A DNA stretch of 64,000 bases from Clostridiales bacterium (GCA_021202925.1 JAJQCD010000001.1:1-64000), one strand, 5' to 3'; counted from the stretch's first letter, positions 9,324 to 18,706 are shown. Translations and numbers: made by a program. The notes: generated from the sequence alone by a model not told the origin.

Positions 9324-9863
9324 ATGATGGAGGAAAGACAGAACAAACGCAGTCACGGAGCCAGGGAGACAGCGCTGTATGGAATGCTGATTGCCCTGGC
9401 GTTTATTTTCAGTTATGTTGAATCGTTGTTTCCGATGCCGGTTCCGATTCCCGGCGTGAAACTGGGGCTGGCAAACCTGGTGAGCGTAGTCGGATTATAC
9501 ACGGTCGGCGCGCCGGGGACAGCGGTGGTGTCGCTTCTCCGCATTGTAATGGTCGGATTTACGTTCAGCAACCCGGGAAGCATGCTGTATTCTCTGTCCG
9601 GCGGTGTGCTGAGCCTGATCGTCATGATCCTGATGAAAAAAAGCGGGGGTTTCAGCAAGGTCGGTGTCAGCGTCGCGGGTGGAATTTTCCACAATATCGG
9701 GCAGCTGGGAATGGCGGCGTTCATTACCGGTACGGCCGGTGTTTTTGCGTATCTGCCGGTGCTGCTGGTGGCGGGGGTGGTGACCGGAGCGGTTATCGGC
9801 CTGCTCGGCGGGCTGATCGTAGAGCGCATTTCGCCGGTGGCAGCGCGAATGAGAGACCGCTGA
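9324..9863 (+). CDS. Gx transporter family / heptaprenyl diphosphate synthase component I-like membrane protein
   Basis: A 179-residue protein with about five to six transmembrane helices. The segment PVPIPGVKLGLANLVSVVGLY is typical of the Hpre_diP_synt_I family, whose members resemble substrate-binding (S) components of ECF transporters. AAGGATAAGG precedes the paired ATGs at 9324 and 9327; the first is used. It is divergent from the NusG_II protein, and an ApbE flavinyl-transferase lies 4.5 kb downstream. This trio recurs in redox-related loci. The substrate is unknown. Confidence 0.75.
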   Translation: MMEERQNKRSHGARETALYGMLIALAFIFSYVESLFPMPVPIPGVKLGLANLVSVVGLYTVGAPGTAVVSLLRIVMVGFTFSNPGSMLYSLSGGVLSLIVMILMKKSGGFSKVGVSVAGGIFHNIGQLGMAAFITGTAGVFAYLPVLLVAGVVTGAVIGLLGGLIVERISPVAARMRDR

Positions 9864-9951
9864 TCCCGGAGTCATTATGGGAAATGACGGGAAAATCGGA
9901 AAAAACAGCAAAAATTCAGTTGTTTCTGATATGGCAGAGAGCATGTTTTAG

Positions 9952-9960
9952 TGTTATACT
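9952..9960 (+). promoter_or_regulatory. Extended -10 promoter element of galT
   Basis: TGT followed by TATACT (9955-9960) forms an extended -10 about 54 bases before the galT start. No good -35 is visible, which is acceptable for extended -10 promoters. Confidence 0.45.
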
Positions 9961-10013
9961 CCGAATAATGAAATCGATACCACATTTGCGATTCTCGCAG
10001 GGAGGAGAGAGAT

Positions 10014-11525
10014 ATGATCAGCGAAGCAGTCAGGCGGTTGGTGCAATATGGATTGGAAACAGGGCTTCTGGAGGAAACGGATGCAATTTACGCCAGGAAT
10101 CAGCTCCTGGAGACGCTCTGTCTGGATGATTATGAAGAAGCGGGAGAAGAGATTTCCGATCCGGTGGAACTGGAAGGGACACTGAAGGAATTACTGGATG
10201 ACGCATGTGCCAGAGGGCTGATCCGGGACAGCGTTACGTATCGGGATCTGTTTGACGCAAAGCTGATGAACTGTCTGATGCCGCGTCCTTCGGAGGTAGT
10301 GAGGCGATTCTGGGCACAGTATCAGTCGGGTGGGCCGCAGGTGGCGACAGACTGGTTCTATAAACTGAGTCAGGATTCGGATTATATTCGCCGCTATCGG
10401 GTGAAGAAGGATCAGAAGTGGATTGCCAGGACGCCATACGGAGATCTGGATATCACGATTAACCTGTCGAAGCCGGAGAAGGATCCGCTGGCCATAGCGG
10501 CGGCAAAGAAGGCGAAGCAGAGCGGCTATCCGAAGTGTCAGCTCTGTATGGAGAATGAGGGTTACGCGGGGCGGGCCGATCATCCGTCGAGGAACAACCA
10601 CCGCATCATCCGTGTAAGGATCAATGGAAGTACCTGGGGGTTCCAGTATTCTCCTTATGTATATTACAATGAACATTGCATTGTCTTCAATGGCTGTCAC
10701 ACGCCGATGAAGATCGAGCGGGCGACGTTTGTGAAGCTGTTTGACTTTGTAAAACAGTTCCCGCATTATTTTCTGGGGTCGAATGCGGATTTGCCGATTG
10801 TGGGTGGTTCCATTCTCAGTCACGACCATTTTCAGGGAGGGCATTATACCTTCGCAATGGCAAAGGCGCCGGTGGAGAAGTGGTATCGGATGGAAGAATT
10901 TGCAGATGTGGAGGCGGGGATTGTCCGCTGGCCGATGTCGTGCCTGCGGCTTCGTGCCGGGAATCCGGAGCGGCTGATCGATCTGGCGGATCGGGTACTT
11001 GGCGCCTGGAGAGAGTATACGGATGAGGCTTCCTTTGTCTATGCCGAAACCGATGGGGAGCCGCACAATACGATTACGCCGATTGCCAGGAAGAACGGAG
11101 AGATGTACGAACTGGATCTGGTGCTGCGAAATAATATGACGACGGAAGAATTCCCTCTGGGGGTGTATCATCCGCATCCTGAGCTGCATCACATCAAGAA
11201 AGAAAACATTGGTCTGATTGAGGTTATGGGACTGGCTGTGCTGCCGTCGCGGCTGAAGGATGAGCTGGCGCTTCTCGAGGATTATCTTGTGGAGGGCAGG
11301 GATATCCGCAGCAATGCGTCGATTGAGAAACATGCGGACTGGGTGGATGGATTCCTTCCCGGATATCCGCAGATTACCCGTGCGAATGTAGAGGGCATCG
11401 TGAAGAATGAGGTCGGCCAGGTGTTTGCCCGTGTGCTGGAAGATGCCGGCGTATACAAATGCACTCCGGAGGGTCGGGAGGGGTTTGACCGTTTCCTGAA
11501 ATCAGTCGGTTTTCAATGTGTGTGA
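10014..11525 (+). CDS. galT: UDP-glucose--hexose-1-phosphate uridylyltransferase, class II
   Basis: 503 residues, the length of the Firmicutes GalT class II family rather than the roughly 350-residue class I enzyme. It exchanges UMP between UDP-glucose and galactose 1-phosphate in the Leloir pathway. The GGSILSHDHFQGGHYTF segment holds the family's His-rich active-site motif, and PHNTITPIARK lies further on. GGAGGAGAGA precedes the ATG. Neither galK nor galE is nearby, so it is a single-gene unit here. Confidence 0.94.
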   Translation: MISEAVRRLVQYGLETGLLEETDAIYARNQLLETLCLDDYEEAGEEISDPVELEGTLKELLDDACARGLIRDSVTYRDLFDAKLMNCLMPRPSEVVRRFWAQYQSGGPQVATDWFYKLSQDSDYIRRYRVKKDQKWIARTPYGDLDITINLSKPEKDPLAIAAAKKAKQSGYPKCQLCMENEGYAGRADHPSRNNHRIIRVRINGSTWGFQYSPYVYYNEHCIVFNGCHTPMKIERATFVKLFDFVKQFPHYFLGSNADLPIVGGSILSHDHFQGGHYTFAMAKAPVEKWYRMEEFADVEAGIVRWPMSCLRLRAGNPERLIDLADRVLGAWREYTDEASFVYAETDGEPHNTITPIARKNGEMYELDLVLRNNMTTEEFPLGVYHPHPELHHIKKENIGLIEVMGLAVLPSRLKDELALLEDYLVEGRDIRSNASIEKHADWVDGFLPGYPQITRANVEGIVKNEVGQVFARVLEDAGVYKCTPEGREGFDRFLKSVGFQCV

Positions 11526-11606
11526 GGACGGAATATGGATAGAACCAGGAACGCGCGGCGGTTGTCGACAACAGAAAATCTGTGGCAGGTTCAGGAAGAT
11601 TGCTGT

Positions 11607-11635
11607 TTGAAATCTGGCGAAAGCGGAGTTATATT
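11607..11635 (+). promoter_or_regulatory. Promoter of the acetolactate synthase gene
   Basis: TTGAAA (11607-11612), a 17-base spacer and TATATT (11630-11635), 36 bases before the start codon. Confidence 0.6.
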
Positions 11636-11671
11636 GTACTCAAATTCAGAAGAAATCCGGAGGAGAGTACG

Positions 11672-13342
11672 ATGGAACAGAACAGGGAGAGAAACGCAGC
11701 CGATCTTCTGGTAGAGTGTCTGCAGGAAGAGGGCGTGGAGTATATTTTCGGGATACCGGGTGAGGAGAACCTGGCGGTCATGAATGCGATTGACGCGTCG
11801 CCAATTCGCTTTATCACGACCCGGCATGAGCAGGGTGCGGCCTTTATGGCGGATGTTTACGGGCGCCTGACCGGCAAGGCGGGTGTGTGCCTGTCAACAC
11901 TGGGACCGGGCGCGACAAACCTGGTAACCGGCGTGGCGGATGCAGACAGCGACGGCGCACCGTTGGTGGCAATCACCGGGCAGATGGGCACCGAGCGGAT
12001 GCACATTACGGGGCATCAGTTCCTGGATCTGACGAAAATGTTCGAGCCGATCACGAAACGGACGAAGATGGTTGTGCGCCCGGATACCGTGAATGAAATT
12101 GTGCGTCTGGCGTTCAAGTACGCAGAGAGCGAGAAGCCGGGCGCGACTCACATTAACCTTCCGGTCAATATCGCGAAAATGCCGGTGTCGGAAGCGGACA
12201 AACCGATGCATAAGAAGGTACCGACGAAGGAGTTTGCGGAGCTGAATTTGGTGGAGGACGCGGCCGGCCTGATCTTCCAGGCGAGACGGCCGGTCATCCT
12301 GGCGGGCTGCGGCGTGGTACGCGGCCGGGCTTCGAAGGAACTGACGGAATTCGCGACGAAGCTGAAGATTCCGGTTGTCCATACGATGATGGCAAAGGGG
12401 GTGATTCCCTTTGACAATGAGTATTCCATGTGGACAGTTGGCATTCCACAGAGAGATTACCAGAACAAGCTGCTGGAGAACTCGGATCTGGTGATCGCGG
12501 TTGGATATGACCTGGTGGAGTTTGCTCCGTCCAAGTGGAATGAGCATGGGGATATCCCTATTATCCATATTGACATGCTGGCAGCACATATCAACAAGCA
12601 TTATGAGCCGAAGGTGGAGGTCGTCGGAGACATTGCGGACTCCCTGATGCAGATTTTGCGGAGAACATCCCGGACACAGGAGTCGGATCTGGCACGTCGG
12701 ATCAAGGCGCAGATGATGGCGGAGCATGAGTCTTACGCGCAGGATGATTCTTTCCCGATGAAGCCGCAGCGCATCCTGTATGATGTGCGCAAGGTATTGG
12801 GCAGAGAGGATATTCTGGTTTCTGACGTCGGCGCCCATAAGATGTGGATTGCCCGGCATTATCACTGCTATGAGCCGAATACCTGCATCATTTCGAATGG
12901 TTTTGCGACGATGGGCATTGCGGTTCCGGGCGCAATCGGCGCGAAGCTGGTCTATCCGGATCGTCGGGTGCTGGCGATCAGCGGCGACGGCGGCTTCATG
13001 ATGAACTGCCAGGAACTGGAGACAGCCCGAAGAGAGGGTATTCCGTTTGTGACGCTGATTTTCAATGATTCCAGTTACGGTCTGATCAAGTGGAAACAGA
13101 TGGATCAGTATGGCAAGAGCTGCTGCGTTGATTTCACCAATCCGGATTTCGTTCGCTTTGCGGAGAGCATGGGCTGTATCGGTTATCGGATTGAGAAGGC
13201 AGCGGATCTGATCCCGACGCTGGAGAAGGCGTTTGAACAGACAGTTCCGGTTATCATTGACTGTCCGGTGGACTATTCGGAGAATACGAAGCTGACCGCG
13301 CATCTGAAGGAACTGATGGTGCAGCTGTCACAGCAGATGTGA
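11672..13342 (+). CDS. alsS: Acetolactate synthase, catabolic AlsS type
   Basis: A 556-residue thiamine-diphosphate enzyme condensing two pyruvates to 2-acetolactate. The N-terminal domain has the catalytic Glu in TTRHEQGAAFMADVYGR, and the C-terminal cofactor motif is GDGGFMMN...FND. The VDYSENTKL tail resembles AlsS proteins. No small regulatory subunit (ilvH/ilvN) follows, again favouring the catabolic type, but alsD is also absent, so a biosynthetic IlvB role is not excluded. The ATG at 11672 follows GGAGGAGAG. Its own promoter and terminator make it a single transcription unit. Confidence 0.88.
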   Translation: MEQNRERNAADLLVECLQEEGVEYIFGIPGEENLAVMNAIDASPIRFITTRHEQGAAFMADVYGRLTGKAGVCLSTLGPGATNLVTGVADADSDGAPLVAITGQMGTERMHITGHQFLDLTKMFEPITKRTKMVVRPDTVNEIVRLAFKYAESEKPGATHINLPVNIAKMPVSEADKPMHKKVPTKEFAELNLVEDAAGLIFQARRPVILAGCGVVRGRASKELTEFATKLKIPVVHTMMAKGVIPFDNEYSMWTVGIPQRDYQNKLLENSDLVIAVGYDLVEFAPSKWNEHGDIPIIHIDMLAAHINKHYEPKVEVVGDIADSLMQILRRTSRTQESDLARRIKAQMMAEHESYAQDDSFPMKPQRILYDVRKVLGREDILVSDVGAHKMWIARHYHCYEPNTCIISNGFATMGIAVPGAIGAKLVYPDRRVLAISGDGGFMMNCQELETARREGIPFVTLIFNDSSYGLIKWKQMDQYGKSCCVDFTNPDFVRFAESMGCIGYRIEKAADLIPTLEKAFEQTVPVIIDCPVDYSENTKLTAHLKELMVQLSQQM

Positions 13343-13424
13343 GAACGGGCCGCAAGCAGCGGGAGGAGGGAGTTACCCCTGACTGCGGTGGTGAATTGCC
13401 TGTTGCATGCGGAAGATGAGAAAG

Positions 13425-13461
13425 AAAAACGGGAGGATGGACTTTGCATCCTCCCGTTTTT
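13425..13461 (+). terminator. Terminator between alsS and the EamA gene
   Basis: AAAAACGGGAGGATG pairs with CATCCTCCCGTTTTT around a short loop; both strands end in T runs. A weak TTGCAT-N16-TATCAT (13444-13471) overlaps it and may be the promoter of the next operon. Confidence 0.88.
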
Positions 13462-13508
13462 GTGTTATCATAGGGAAGGTGCGAAAGCGGATGAGAGGAA
13501 AAGCGGAA

Positions 13509-14411
13509 ATGAGACAGAAGACAAGCCTGAGAAGTAGCCTGCTTCTGGTGCTGACAGCCCTGATCTGGGGAATTGCGTTCGTGGCGCAGAGTGAAGGCAT
13601 GAATTATGTGGAGCCTTTTACGTTTAACGGGTGCCGTTTTGTGATCGGTGGCGTGGTACTGATTCCGGTGATTCTGTTGCTGCGGAAGGTGAATGGAGAC
13701 GTGCGCAGGCGGGATGACCGGAGAAGAGTACGCACAGCAGTGGCCGGTGGCATCTGTTGCGGCCTGTGTCTGTGTGTGGCAAGCTGTCTGCAGCAGTTTG
13801 GAATCGCGCAGACGACGGTCGGGAAGGCCGGATTTATTACGGCGTTATACATTGTGATCGTGCCGATTTTCGAGATTTTCCTCGGGAAGCGGATTGGCAA
13901 AACGGTCTGGATCAGCGTAGCGATTGCCGCGCTGGGGATGTACCTTCTCTGTGTGCAGGAAGGGTTTTCTGTCGGTTGCGGTGACCTGCTGGTGTTTTTG
14001 TGTGCAATTGCCTTTTCGTTTCATATTCTGGTGATTGACTATTTTTCGCCGCGGGCAGATGGGCTGATCATTTCCTGTGTGCAGTTTCTGACCGCGGGTA
14101 TGATTGCATGGATTCTGACGCTGCTTTTTGAGAGTCCATCGATGGAGACCATCATTGCTGCGGCCATTCCGATTCTCTACGCAGGCGTGATGTCATGCGG
14201 CGTCGCTTATACGCTGCAGGTCGTGGCGCAGAAAAACGTGGATCCGACGATCGCATCGCTTCTGATGAGTCTGGAATCGGTATTCTCTCTGCTCGCAGGC
14301 TGGGTGATTCTCGGTCAGCGTCTCTCCGGAAGGGAACTGGGCGGCTGTGTGCTGGTTTTTGCGGCCATTATCCTGGCGCAGATACCGGTTGGAAAGTGTG
14401 GTGATAGATGA
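13509..14411 (+). CDS. EamA/DMT-family permease
   Basis: About 300 residues and ten predicted transmembrane helices in two EamA repeats (about 10-140 and 155-295), typical of drug/metabolite transporters. The ATG at 13509 follows GAGAGGAAAAGCGG; an in-frame ATG at 13491 would add six residues and is less well supported. The stop overlaps the next start (ATGA at 14408-14411), implying translational coupling with the ApbE lipoprotein. The substrate is unknown; some family members export amino acids or carry flavins, and the ApbE coupling makes a flavin-related role worth considering (inference). Confidence 0.85.
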   Translation: MRQKTSLRSSLLLVLTALIWGIAFVAQSEGMNYVEPFTFNGCRFVIGGVVLIPVILLLRKVNGDVRRRDDRRRVRTAVAGGICCGLCLCVASCLQQFGIAQTTVGKAGFITALYIVIVPIFEIFLGKRIGKTVWISVAIAALGMYLLCVQEGFSVGCGDLLVFLCAIAFSFHILVIDYFSPRADGLIISCVQFLTAGMIAWILTLLFESPSMETIIAAAIPILYAGVMSCGVAYTLQVVAQKNVDPTIASLLMSLESVFSLLAGWVILGQRLSGRELGGCVLVFAAIILAQIPVGKCGDR

Positions 14412-15454
14412 TGAGACGATGGAGATGGGCTTTGCTGGCGGTGGCGATGCTTGTACTGACGGGATGTTCAGAGAGAAAGGCAGCGTTGACGGCGTACAAT
14501 GCCCAGTTTTTTGATTATTTTGATACGTTTACGACGGTAACCGTCTATGCGGAGAGCGAGGATCAGTTCGCAAAATATGAGAACCTGATTCGCGAGGAGA
14601 TGGATTATTATCACAGACTGACGGACATCTATTACGACTATGAAGGCATGAACAATGCGAAGACGGTCAATGATCATGCCGGGTTGTCGCCGGTGCAGGT
14701 GGATCGGGAACTGATTGATCTGCTGCTTTACGCGAAGGAAGAATATGAAGTGACGGATGGGAAGATGAATGTGGCGATGGGAAGCGTGCTTTCCATCTGG
14801 CATGAATATCGCGAGCGGGGAACCGCAGATCCGGAACGCGCCGTGCTTCCGGAGCCGACGGAGCTGGAACAGGCGGCAGAGCATATGGATATCGCTGACG
14901 TCGTGATTGACGAGGAAGCGTCGACCGTGTACCTCGCGGATGAGGGAATGTCTCTGGATCTGGGCGCCGTGGCGAAGGGATATGCGGCGGAATGTGTGGC
15001 GGCGAAACTGAAAGAAGCAGGGGTGACTTCGGCGCTCCTGAGCCTGGGCGGAAATGTGCGGACGATCGGTACCAAGCCGGACGGAAGCTCCTGGCGAGTG
15101 GGGATCCAGAATCCGGATGCGGCGTCGGAAATGTCCTATATCCATGCGGTTGATGTCAATGACAGCAGCCTGGTGACCAGTGGGACGTATCAGCGGTATT
15201 ACGAGGTCGATGGTGTGCGCTATCATCATATCATCCATCCGGACACGCGGATGCCTTGGAATGAATATGTCTCGGTGACCATTCTGTGTGCGGACAGCGG
15301 ACGGGCGGATGCGCTTTCTACCGCCGTTTTCAATATGGAGCCGGATGAGGGACTGGCCTTTGTGGAATCTCAGGAAGGTGTCGAAGCGCTGTGGGTTTTT
15401 GCGGACGGCAGCGAGATGGAAAGTTCCGGGATGGGGACGTATGTGGAGGAGTGA
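14408..15454 (+). CDS. apbE: FAD:protein FMN transferase, ApbE-type lipoprotein
   Basis: 348 residues. A lipoprotein signal ends in LVLTGC (lipidated Cys about 20). The ApbE core shows DTFTTVTVYA, the LDLGAVAKGYAAE motif and a late HHIIHPDTRMPW segment. The family attaches FMN covalently to Ser/Thr of exported redox proteins such as RnfG/RnfD, NqrB/C or extracellular reductases. It starts within the upstream EamA gene (4-base overlap). The acceptor protein is not in the window. The nearby NusG_II and Gx-type genes are frequent companions. Confidence 0.93.
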   Translation: MMRRWRWALLAVAMLVLTGCSERKAALTAYNAQFFDYFDTFTTVTVYAESEDQFAKYENLIREEMDYYHRLTDIYYDYEGMNNAKTVNDHAGLSPVQVDRELIDLLLYAKEEYEVTDGKMNVAMGSVLSIWHEYRERGTADPERAVLPEPTELEQAAEHMDIADVVIDEEASTVYLADEGMSLDLGAVAKGYAAECVAAKLKEAGVTSALLSLGGNVRTIGTKPDGSSWRVGIQNPDAASEMSYIHAVDVNDSSLVTSGTYQRYYEVDGVRYHHIIHPDTRMPWNEYVSVTILCADSGRADALSTAVFNMEPDEGLAFVESQEGVEALWVFADGSEMESSGMGTYVEE

Positions 15455-15478
15455 GTGCGTGAACCCGCAACTTATCGC

Positions 15479-15507
15479 TTGCACAGCCTGACGGAATGTG
15501 TTATACT
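15479..15507 (+). promoter_or_regulatory. Promoter of the SCIFF peptide gene
   Basis: TTGCAC (15479-15484), a 17-base spacer and TATACT (15502-15507), with TG just before the -10. It lies 45 bases before scfA. Confidence 0.75.
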
Positions 15508-15552
15508 GCTTATGAATTTGAAGTTCAGACTAACCTTAGGAGGCGATATCAG

Positions 15553-15699
15553 ATGAAGCATGTCAAGACTTTGAACAATAAGACCCTGAAAGAGTCCATG
15601 AAGAAGGGCGGCTGCGGCGAGTGCCAGACTTCCTGCCAGTCCGCATGCAAGACGTCCTGCACCGTAGGCAATCAGACCTGCGAGAACGCGAACAGATAA
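15553..15699 (+). CDS. scfA: SCIFF ranthipeptide precursor
   Basis: A 48-residue peptide with six cysteines in its C-terminal half (GGCGECQTSCQSACKTSC then TC), the defining pattern of 'six cysteines in forty-five residues' peptides of Clostridia. The ATG at 15553 follows TTAGGAGGC. The adjacent radical-SAM enzyme is expected to form Cys-to-residue thioether links (ranthipeptide type). In other clostridia such peptides have been linked to population-level signalling; the role here is unknown. A hairpin terminator separates it from the maturase, consistent with the precursor being made in excess. Confidence 0.95.
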   Translation: MKHVKTLNNKTLKESMKKGGCGECQTSCQSACKTSCTVGNQTCENANR

Positions 15700-15735
15700 G
15701 GACTGCGATTTTCAGGACCGATATGAAGCGACGAG

Positions 15736-15772
15736 AAAGACCCCTATTGAGATGAGTGGTAGGGGTCTTTCC
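15736..15772 (+). terminator. Terminator or attenuator between scfA and scfB
   Basis: AAAGACCCCTA pairs with TAGGGGTCTTT (15736-15770). The T run is short, so partial read-through into scfB is plausible. Confidence 0.75.
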
Positions 15773-15816
15773 TTGCGTTGCAGGAGTGGTTATCATAACA
15801 GAAGGAGTAAGTTCAA

Positions 15817-17235
15817 GTGATTCACCAGTACAAAAATAACGGATATGACATCGTGATGGATGTGGCGAGCGGATCGGTCCATGTGGTCGACGATGTGGTG
15901 TACGATGCGGTGGCGCTTCTGGAGCCGGTGATGGGGGAGCTTGCCGCGGCGGCGCCGATTCCGGCGGACGTGCGGGAACGGGCGGCGGTGATTCTCCGTA
16001 AGACCTATCCGGACCAGGATGTGGAGGAAGCCCTGAATGAGGTGCAGGAGCTGATCGATGCGGAGGAACTGTACACAAAGGATATTTATCAGAATTATGT
16101 GATGGATTTTAAGAAGCGCAAGACCGTCGTGAAGGCATTGTGTCTGCATATCGCGCACGACTGTAATCTGGGCTGCCGCTATTGTTTTGCCGAGGAAGGA
16201 GAGTACCACGGCAGGCGTGCGCTGATGAGTTTTGAGGTCGGGAAAAAGGCGCTGGATTTTCTGATTGCGAATTCCGGCAATCGTCGGAATCTGGAAGTCG
16301 ATTTCTTTGGCGGCGAGCCGCTGATGAACTGGAAGGTTGTAAAGCAGCTGGTGGAGTATGGCCGTTCGCAGGAGGAGACGCATAACAAGCATTTTCGGTT
16401 TACTCTGACGACGAATGGCATGCTGCTGAATGATGAGATCATGGATTTCTGCAACCGGGAGATGAGCAATGTCGTCCTGAGCCTGGACGGCCGCCGGGAG
16501 GTCAACGACCGGATGCGTCCGGTTCGCGGCAGCGGCAGCAGCAGTTACGATATCATCGTTCCGAAGTTTCAGAAATTTGCGAAGAGCCGGGCGGGAAGGG
16601 ATTACTATGTGCGCGGCACCTTCACGAGGAATAATCTCGATTTCTGTGAGGATGTGAAGCATTTCGCGGATCTGGGTTTTGATCAGATGTCCATGGAACC
16701 GGTGGTTTCGGATCCGGCGGAGCCTTATGCCATCCGGGAAGAGGATTTGCCGCAGATTCTGGAAGAATACGATAAACTGGCGAAGGAATACATCAAAAGG
16801 AAGAAGGAAGGACGTGGTTTCAACTTTTTCCATTTTATGATTGATCTGAATCAGGGACCGTGTGTGGCGAAGCGCCTGTCCGGCTGCGGCTCGGGTGTCG
16901 AGTATCTGGCGGTGACTCCGTGGGGCGATCTCTATCCCTGCCATCAGTTTGTGGGACATGAGGAATATCTCATGGGTAATGTGGACGAGGGGATTGTGCG
17001 AACGGATATCCGCGACGAGTTCAAGCTGTGTAATGTTTACGCGAAGGAACAGTGCCGGAATTGTTTCGCCCGTTTTTACTGCAGCGGCGGCTGTGCGGCG
17101 AATTCCTACAATTTCCATGGCCGGATCACGGACACCTATGAGATTGGATGCGAGATGCAGAAGAAGCGGATCGAATGTGCAATCATGATCCGGGCGGCGC
17201 TTACAGATATGCAGGAGGAGACAGAACCGGCATGA
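15817..17235 (+). CDS. scfB: SCIFF peptide maturase, radical SAM/SPASM enzyme
   Basis: 472 residues. An N-terminal peptide-recognition region (about 1-100) precedes the radical-SAM cluster motif C116-N-L-G-C120-R-Y-C123. The C-terminal SPASM region is Cys-rich (SGCGSGVEY, LYPCH, CRNCFARFYCSGGC) and binds auxiliary iron-sulfur clusters. It forms thioether bonds in ScfA. Translation starts at GTG 15817 after GAAGGAG. Its stop overlaps the tgt start by four bases (ATGA), so the two are coupled, a common arrangement in Lachnospiraceae. Confidence 0.95.
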   Translation: MIHQYKNNGYDIVMDVASGSVHVVDDVVYDAVALLEPVMGELAAAAPIPADVRERAAVILRKTYPDQDVEEALNEVQELIDAEELYTKDIYQNYVMDFKKRKTVVKALCLHIAHDCNLGCRYCFAEEGEYHGRRALMSFEVGKKALDFLIANSGNRRNLEVDFFGGEPLMNWKVVKQLVEYGRSQEETHNKHFRFTLTTNGMLLNDEIMDFCNREMSNVVLSLDGRREVNDRMRPVRGSGSSSYDIIVPKFQKFAKSRAGRDYYVRGTFTRNNLDFCEDVKHFADLGFDQMSMEPVVSDPAEPYAIREEDLPQILEEYDKLAKEYIKRKKEGRGFNFFHFMIDLNQGPCVAKRLSGCGSGVEYLAVTPWGDLYPCHQFVGHEEYLMGNVDEGIVRTDIRDEFKLCNVYAKEQCRNCFARFYCSGGCAANSYNFHGRITDTYEIGCEMQKKRIECAIMIRAALTDMQEETEPA

Positions 17236-18374
17236 GATATCAACGGATCGCAACAGACGGACGCGCAAAGCGGGCGCATGTGGAGACGGCCCATGGCACG
17301 ATTGAGACGCCGGTGTTTATGAATGTGGGGACGGTAGCGGCGATTAAGGGCGCGGTATCGACGGATGATCTGCGTGGGATCGGAACCCAGGTGGAGCTGT
17401 GCAATACCTATCACCTGCATGTGCGGACCGGAGATAAGCTGATTAAGCAGTTTGGCGGACTTCAGAAATTTATGAACTGGGATCGTCCGATCCTCACGGA
17501 TTCGGGCGGGTTCCAGGTCTTTTCGCTGGCCAATCTGCGAAAGATTAAAGAAGAAGGCGTATATTTTCATTCCCACATTGACGGGCACAAAATCTTTATG
17601 GGGCCGGAGGAGAGCATGCAGATTCAGTCGAATCTGGGATCGACGATCGCCATGGCTTTTGATGAATGTCCTCCGAGCCGTGCGGATATCCATTATATTC
17701 AGAATTCCGTCGATCGCACGAGCCGCTGGCTGGAACGGTGCAGGAAGGAAATGGAGCGCCTGAATGCGCTGCCGGATACAATCAACCGGGAACAGCTTCT
17801 GTTCGGAATCAATCAGGGTGGCGTCTCGGAAGAAATCCGCATCGCCCATGCGAAGACGATCGCGGCCATGGATCTGGATGGCTATGCCATCGGCGGACTG
17901 GCGGTTGGCGAGACCCATGAGGAAATGTATCATATTCTGGATGTGACAGTGCCGCATCTGCCGCAGGACAAGCCCACCTATCTGATGGGAGTCGGTACAC
18001 CGGCAAATATTCTGGAGGGGGTTGAGCGGGGCGTTGATTTCTTTGACTGCGTCTATCCGTCGAGAAACGGGCGCCATGGTCATGTGTATACAAATGAAGG
18101 AAAGCTGAATCTGTTCAATCAGAAGTACGAACTGGATCCCCGTCCGATTGAGGAAGGGTGCTCTTGCCCGGCCTGCCGTTCTTACAGCCGGGCCTACATC
18201 CGGCATTTGTTCAAGGCAAAAGAAATGCTTGGAATGCGATTATGCGTCTTGCATAATCTGCATTTTTATAATACAATGATGAGTGAGATTCGAGAGGCAA
18301 TCGAGGAGCACCGTTACGCATCCTATAAGGCAGAGAAACTCGCCCGGATGGCGTCGGGACCGAAGAACGAATAA
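17232..18374 (+). CDS. tgt: Queuine/preQ1 tRNA-guanine transglycosylase
   Basis: 380 residues. It exchanges guanine-34 of GUN anticodons for preQ1. The catalytic motifs TDSGGFQVFSL and VYPSRNGRHGH are present, and the zinc site is the CSCPAC cluster with a downstream His. The ATG at 17232 overlaps the end of scfB and gives the standard MRYQRIATDG start; in-frame codons upstream lie within scfB. yajC follows 14 bases after the stop. Confidence 0.97.
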   Translation: MRYQRIATDGRAKRAHVETAHGTIETPVFMNVGTVAAIKGAVSTDDLRGIGTQVELCNTYHLHVRTGDKLIKQFGGLQKFMNWDRPILTDSGGFQVFSLANLRKIKEEGVYFHSHIDGHKIFMGPEESMQIQSNLGSTIAMAFDECPPSRADIHYIQNSVDRTSRWLERCRKEMERLNALPDTINREQLLFGINQGGVSEEIRIAHAKTIAAMDLDGYAIGGLAVGETHEEMYHILDVTVPHLPQDKPTYLMGVGTPANILEGVERGVDFFDCVYPSRNGRHGHVYTNEGKLNLFNQKYELDPRPIEEGCSCPACRSYSRAYIRHLFKAKEMLGMRLCVLHNLHFYNTMMSEIREAIEEHRYASYKAEKLARMASGPKNE

Positions 18375-18388
18375 GGAGGAAAATCAAG

Positions 18389-18682
18389 ATGTTGGTTGCG
18401 AGTTCCATTTCTCAGCCGGTCGTACTGGTCGGTTATATCGTTTTCTTCTGTGCGCTGATGTATTTTATGGCCATCCGCCCGCAGCAGAAGGAAAAGAAGA
18501 AGCAGGAGGAGCTTCTGGCCAGTGTGGCTGTCGGTGACAGTGTGCTGACCAGCAGTGGGTTTTACGGCGTGATCATCGACATGACGGACGATACCGTCAT
18601 TGTTGAGTTCGGCAGCAACAAGAACTGCCGCATTCCGATGCAGAAGGCCGCTATTGTGCAGATCGAGAAGCCGGAGGCATAG
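18389..18682 (+). CDS. yajC: Sec translocon accessory subunit YajC
   Basis: A 97-residue protein with one N-terminal transmembrane helix (about 9-28), then the MAIRPQQKEKKK segment and a small cytoplasmic beta domain (VGDSVLTSSGFYGVI). It associates with SecDF-YidC at the translocon. AAGGAGG precedes the ATG. It is the last gene of the scfB-tgt-yajC unit, closed by a strong terminator. Confidence 0.95.
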   Translation: MLVASSISQPVVLVGYIVFFCALMYFMAIRPQQKEKKKQEELLASVAVGDSVLTSSGFYGVIIDMTDDTVIVEFGSNKNCRIPMQKAAIVQIEKPEA

Positions 18683-18706
18683 GCGGCTGCCATGATGACA
18701 GACAGA

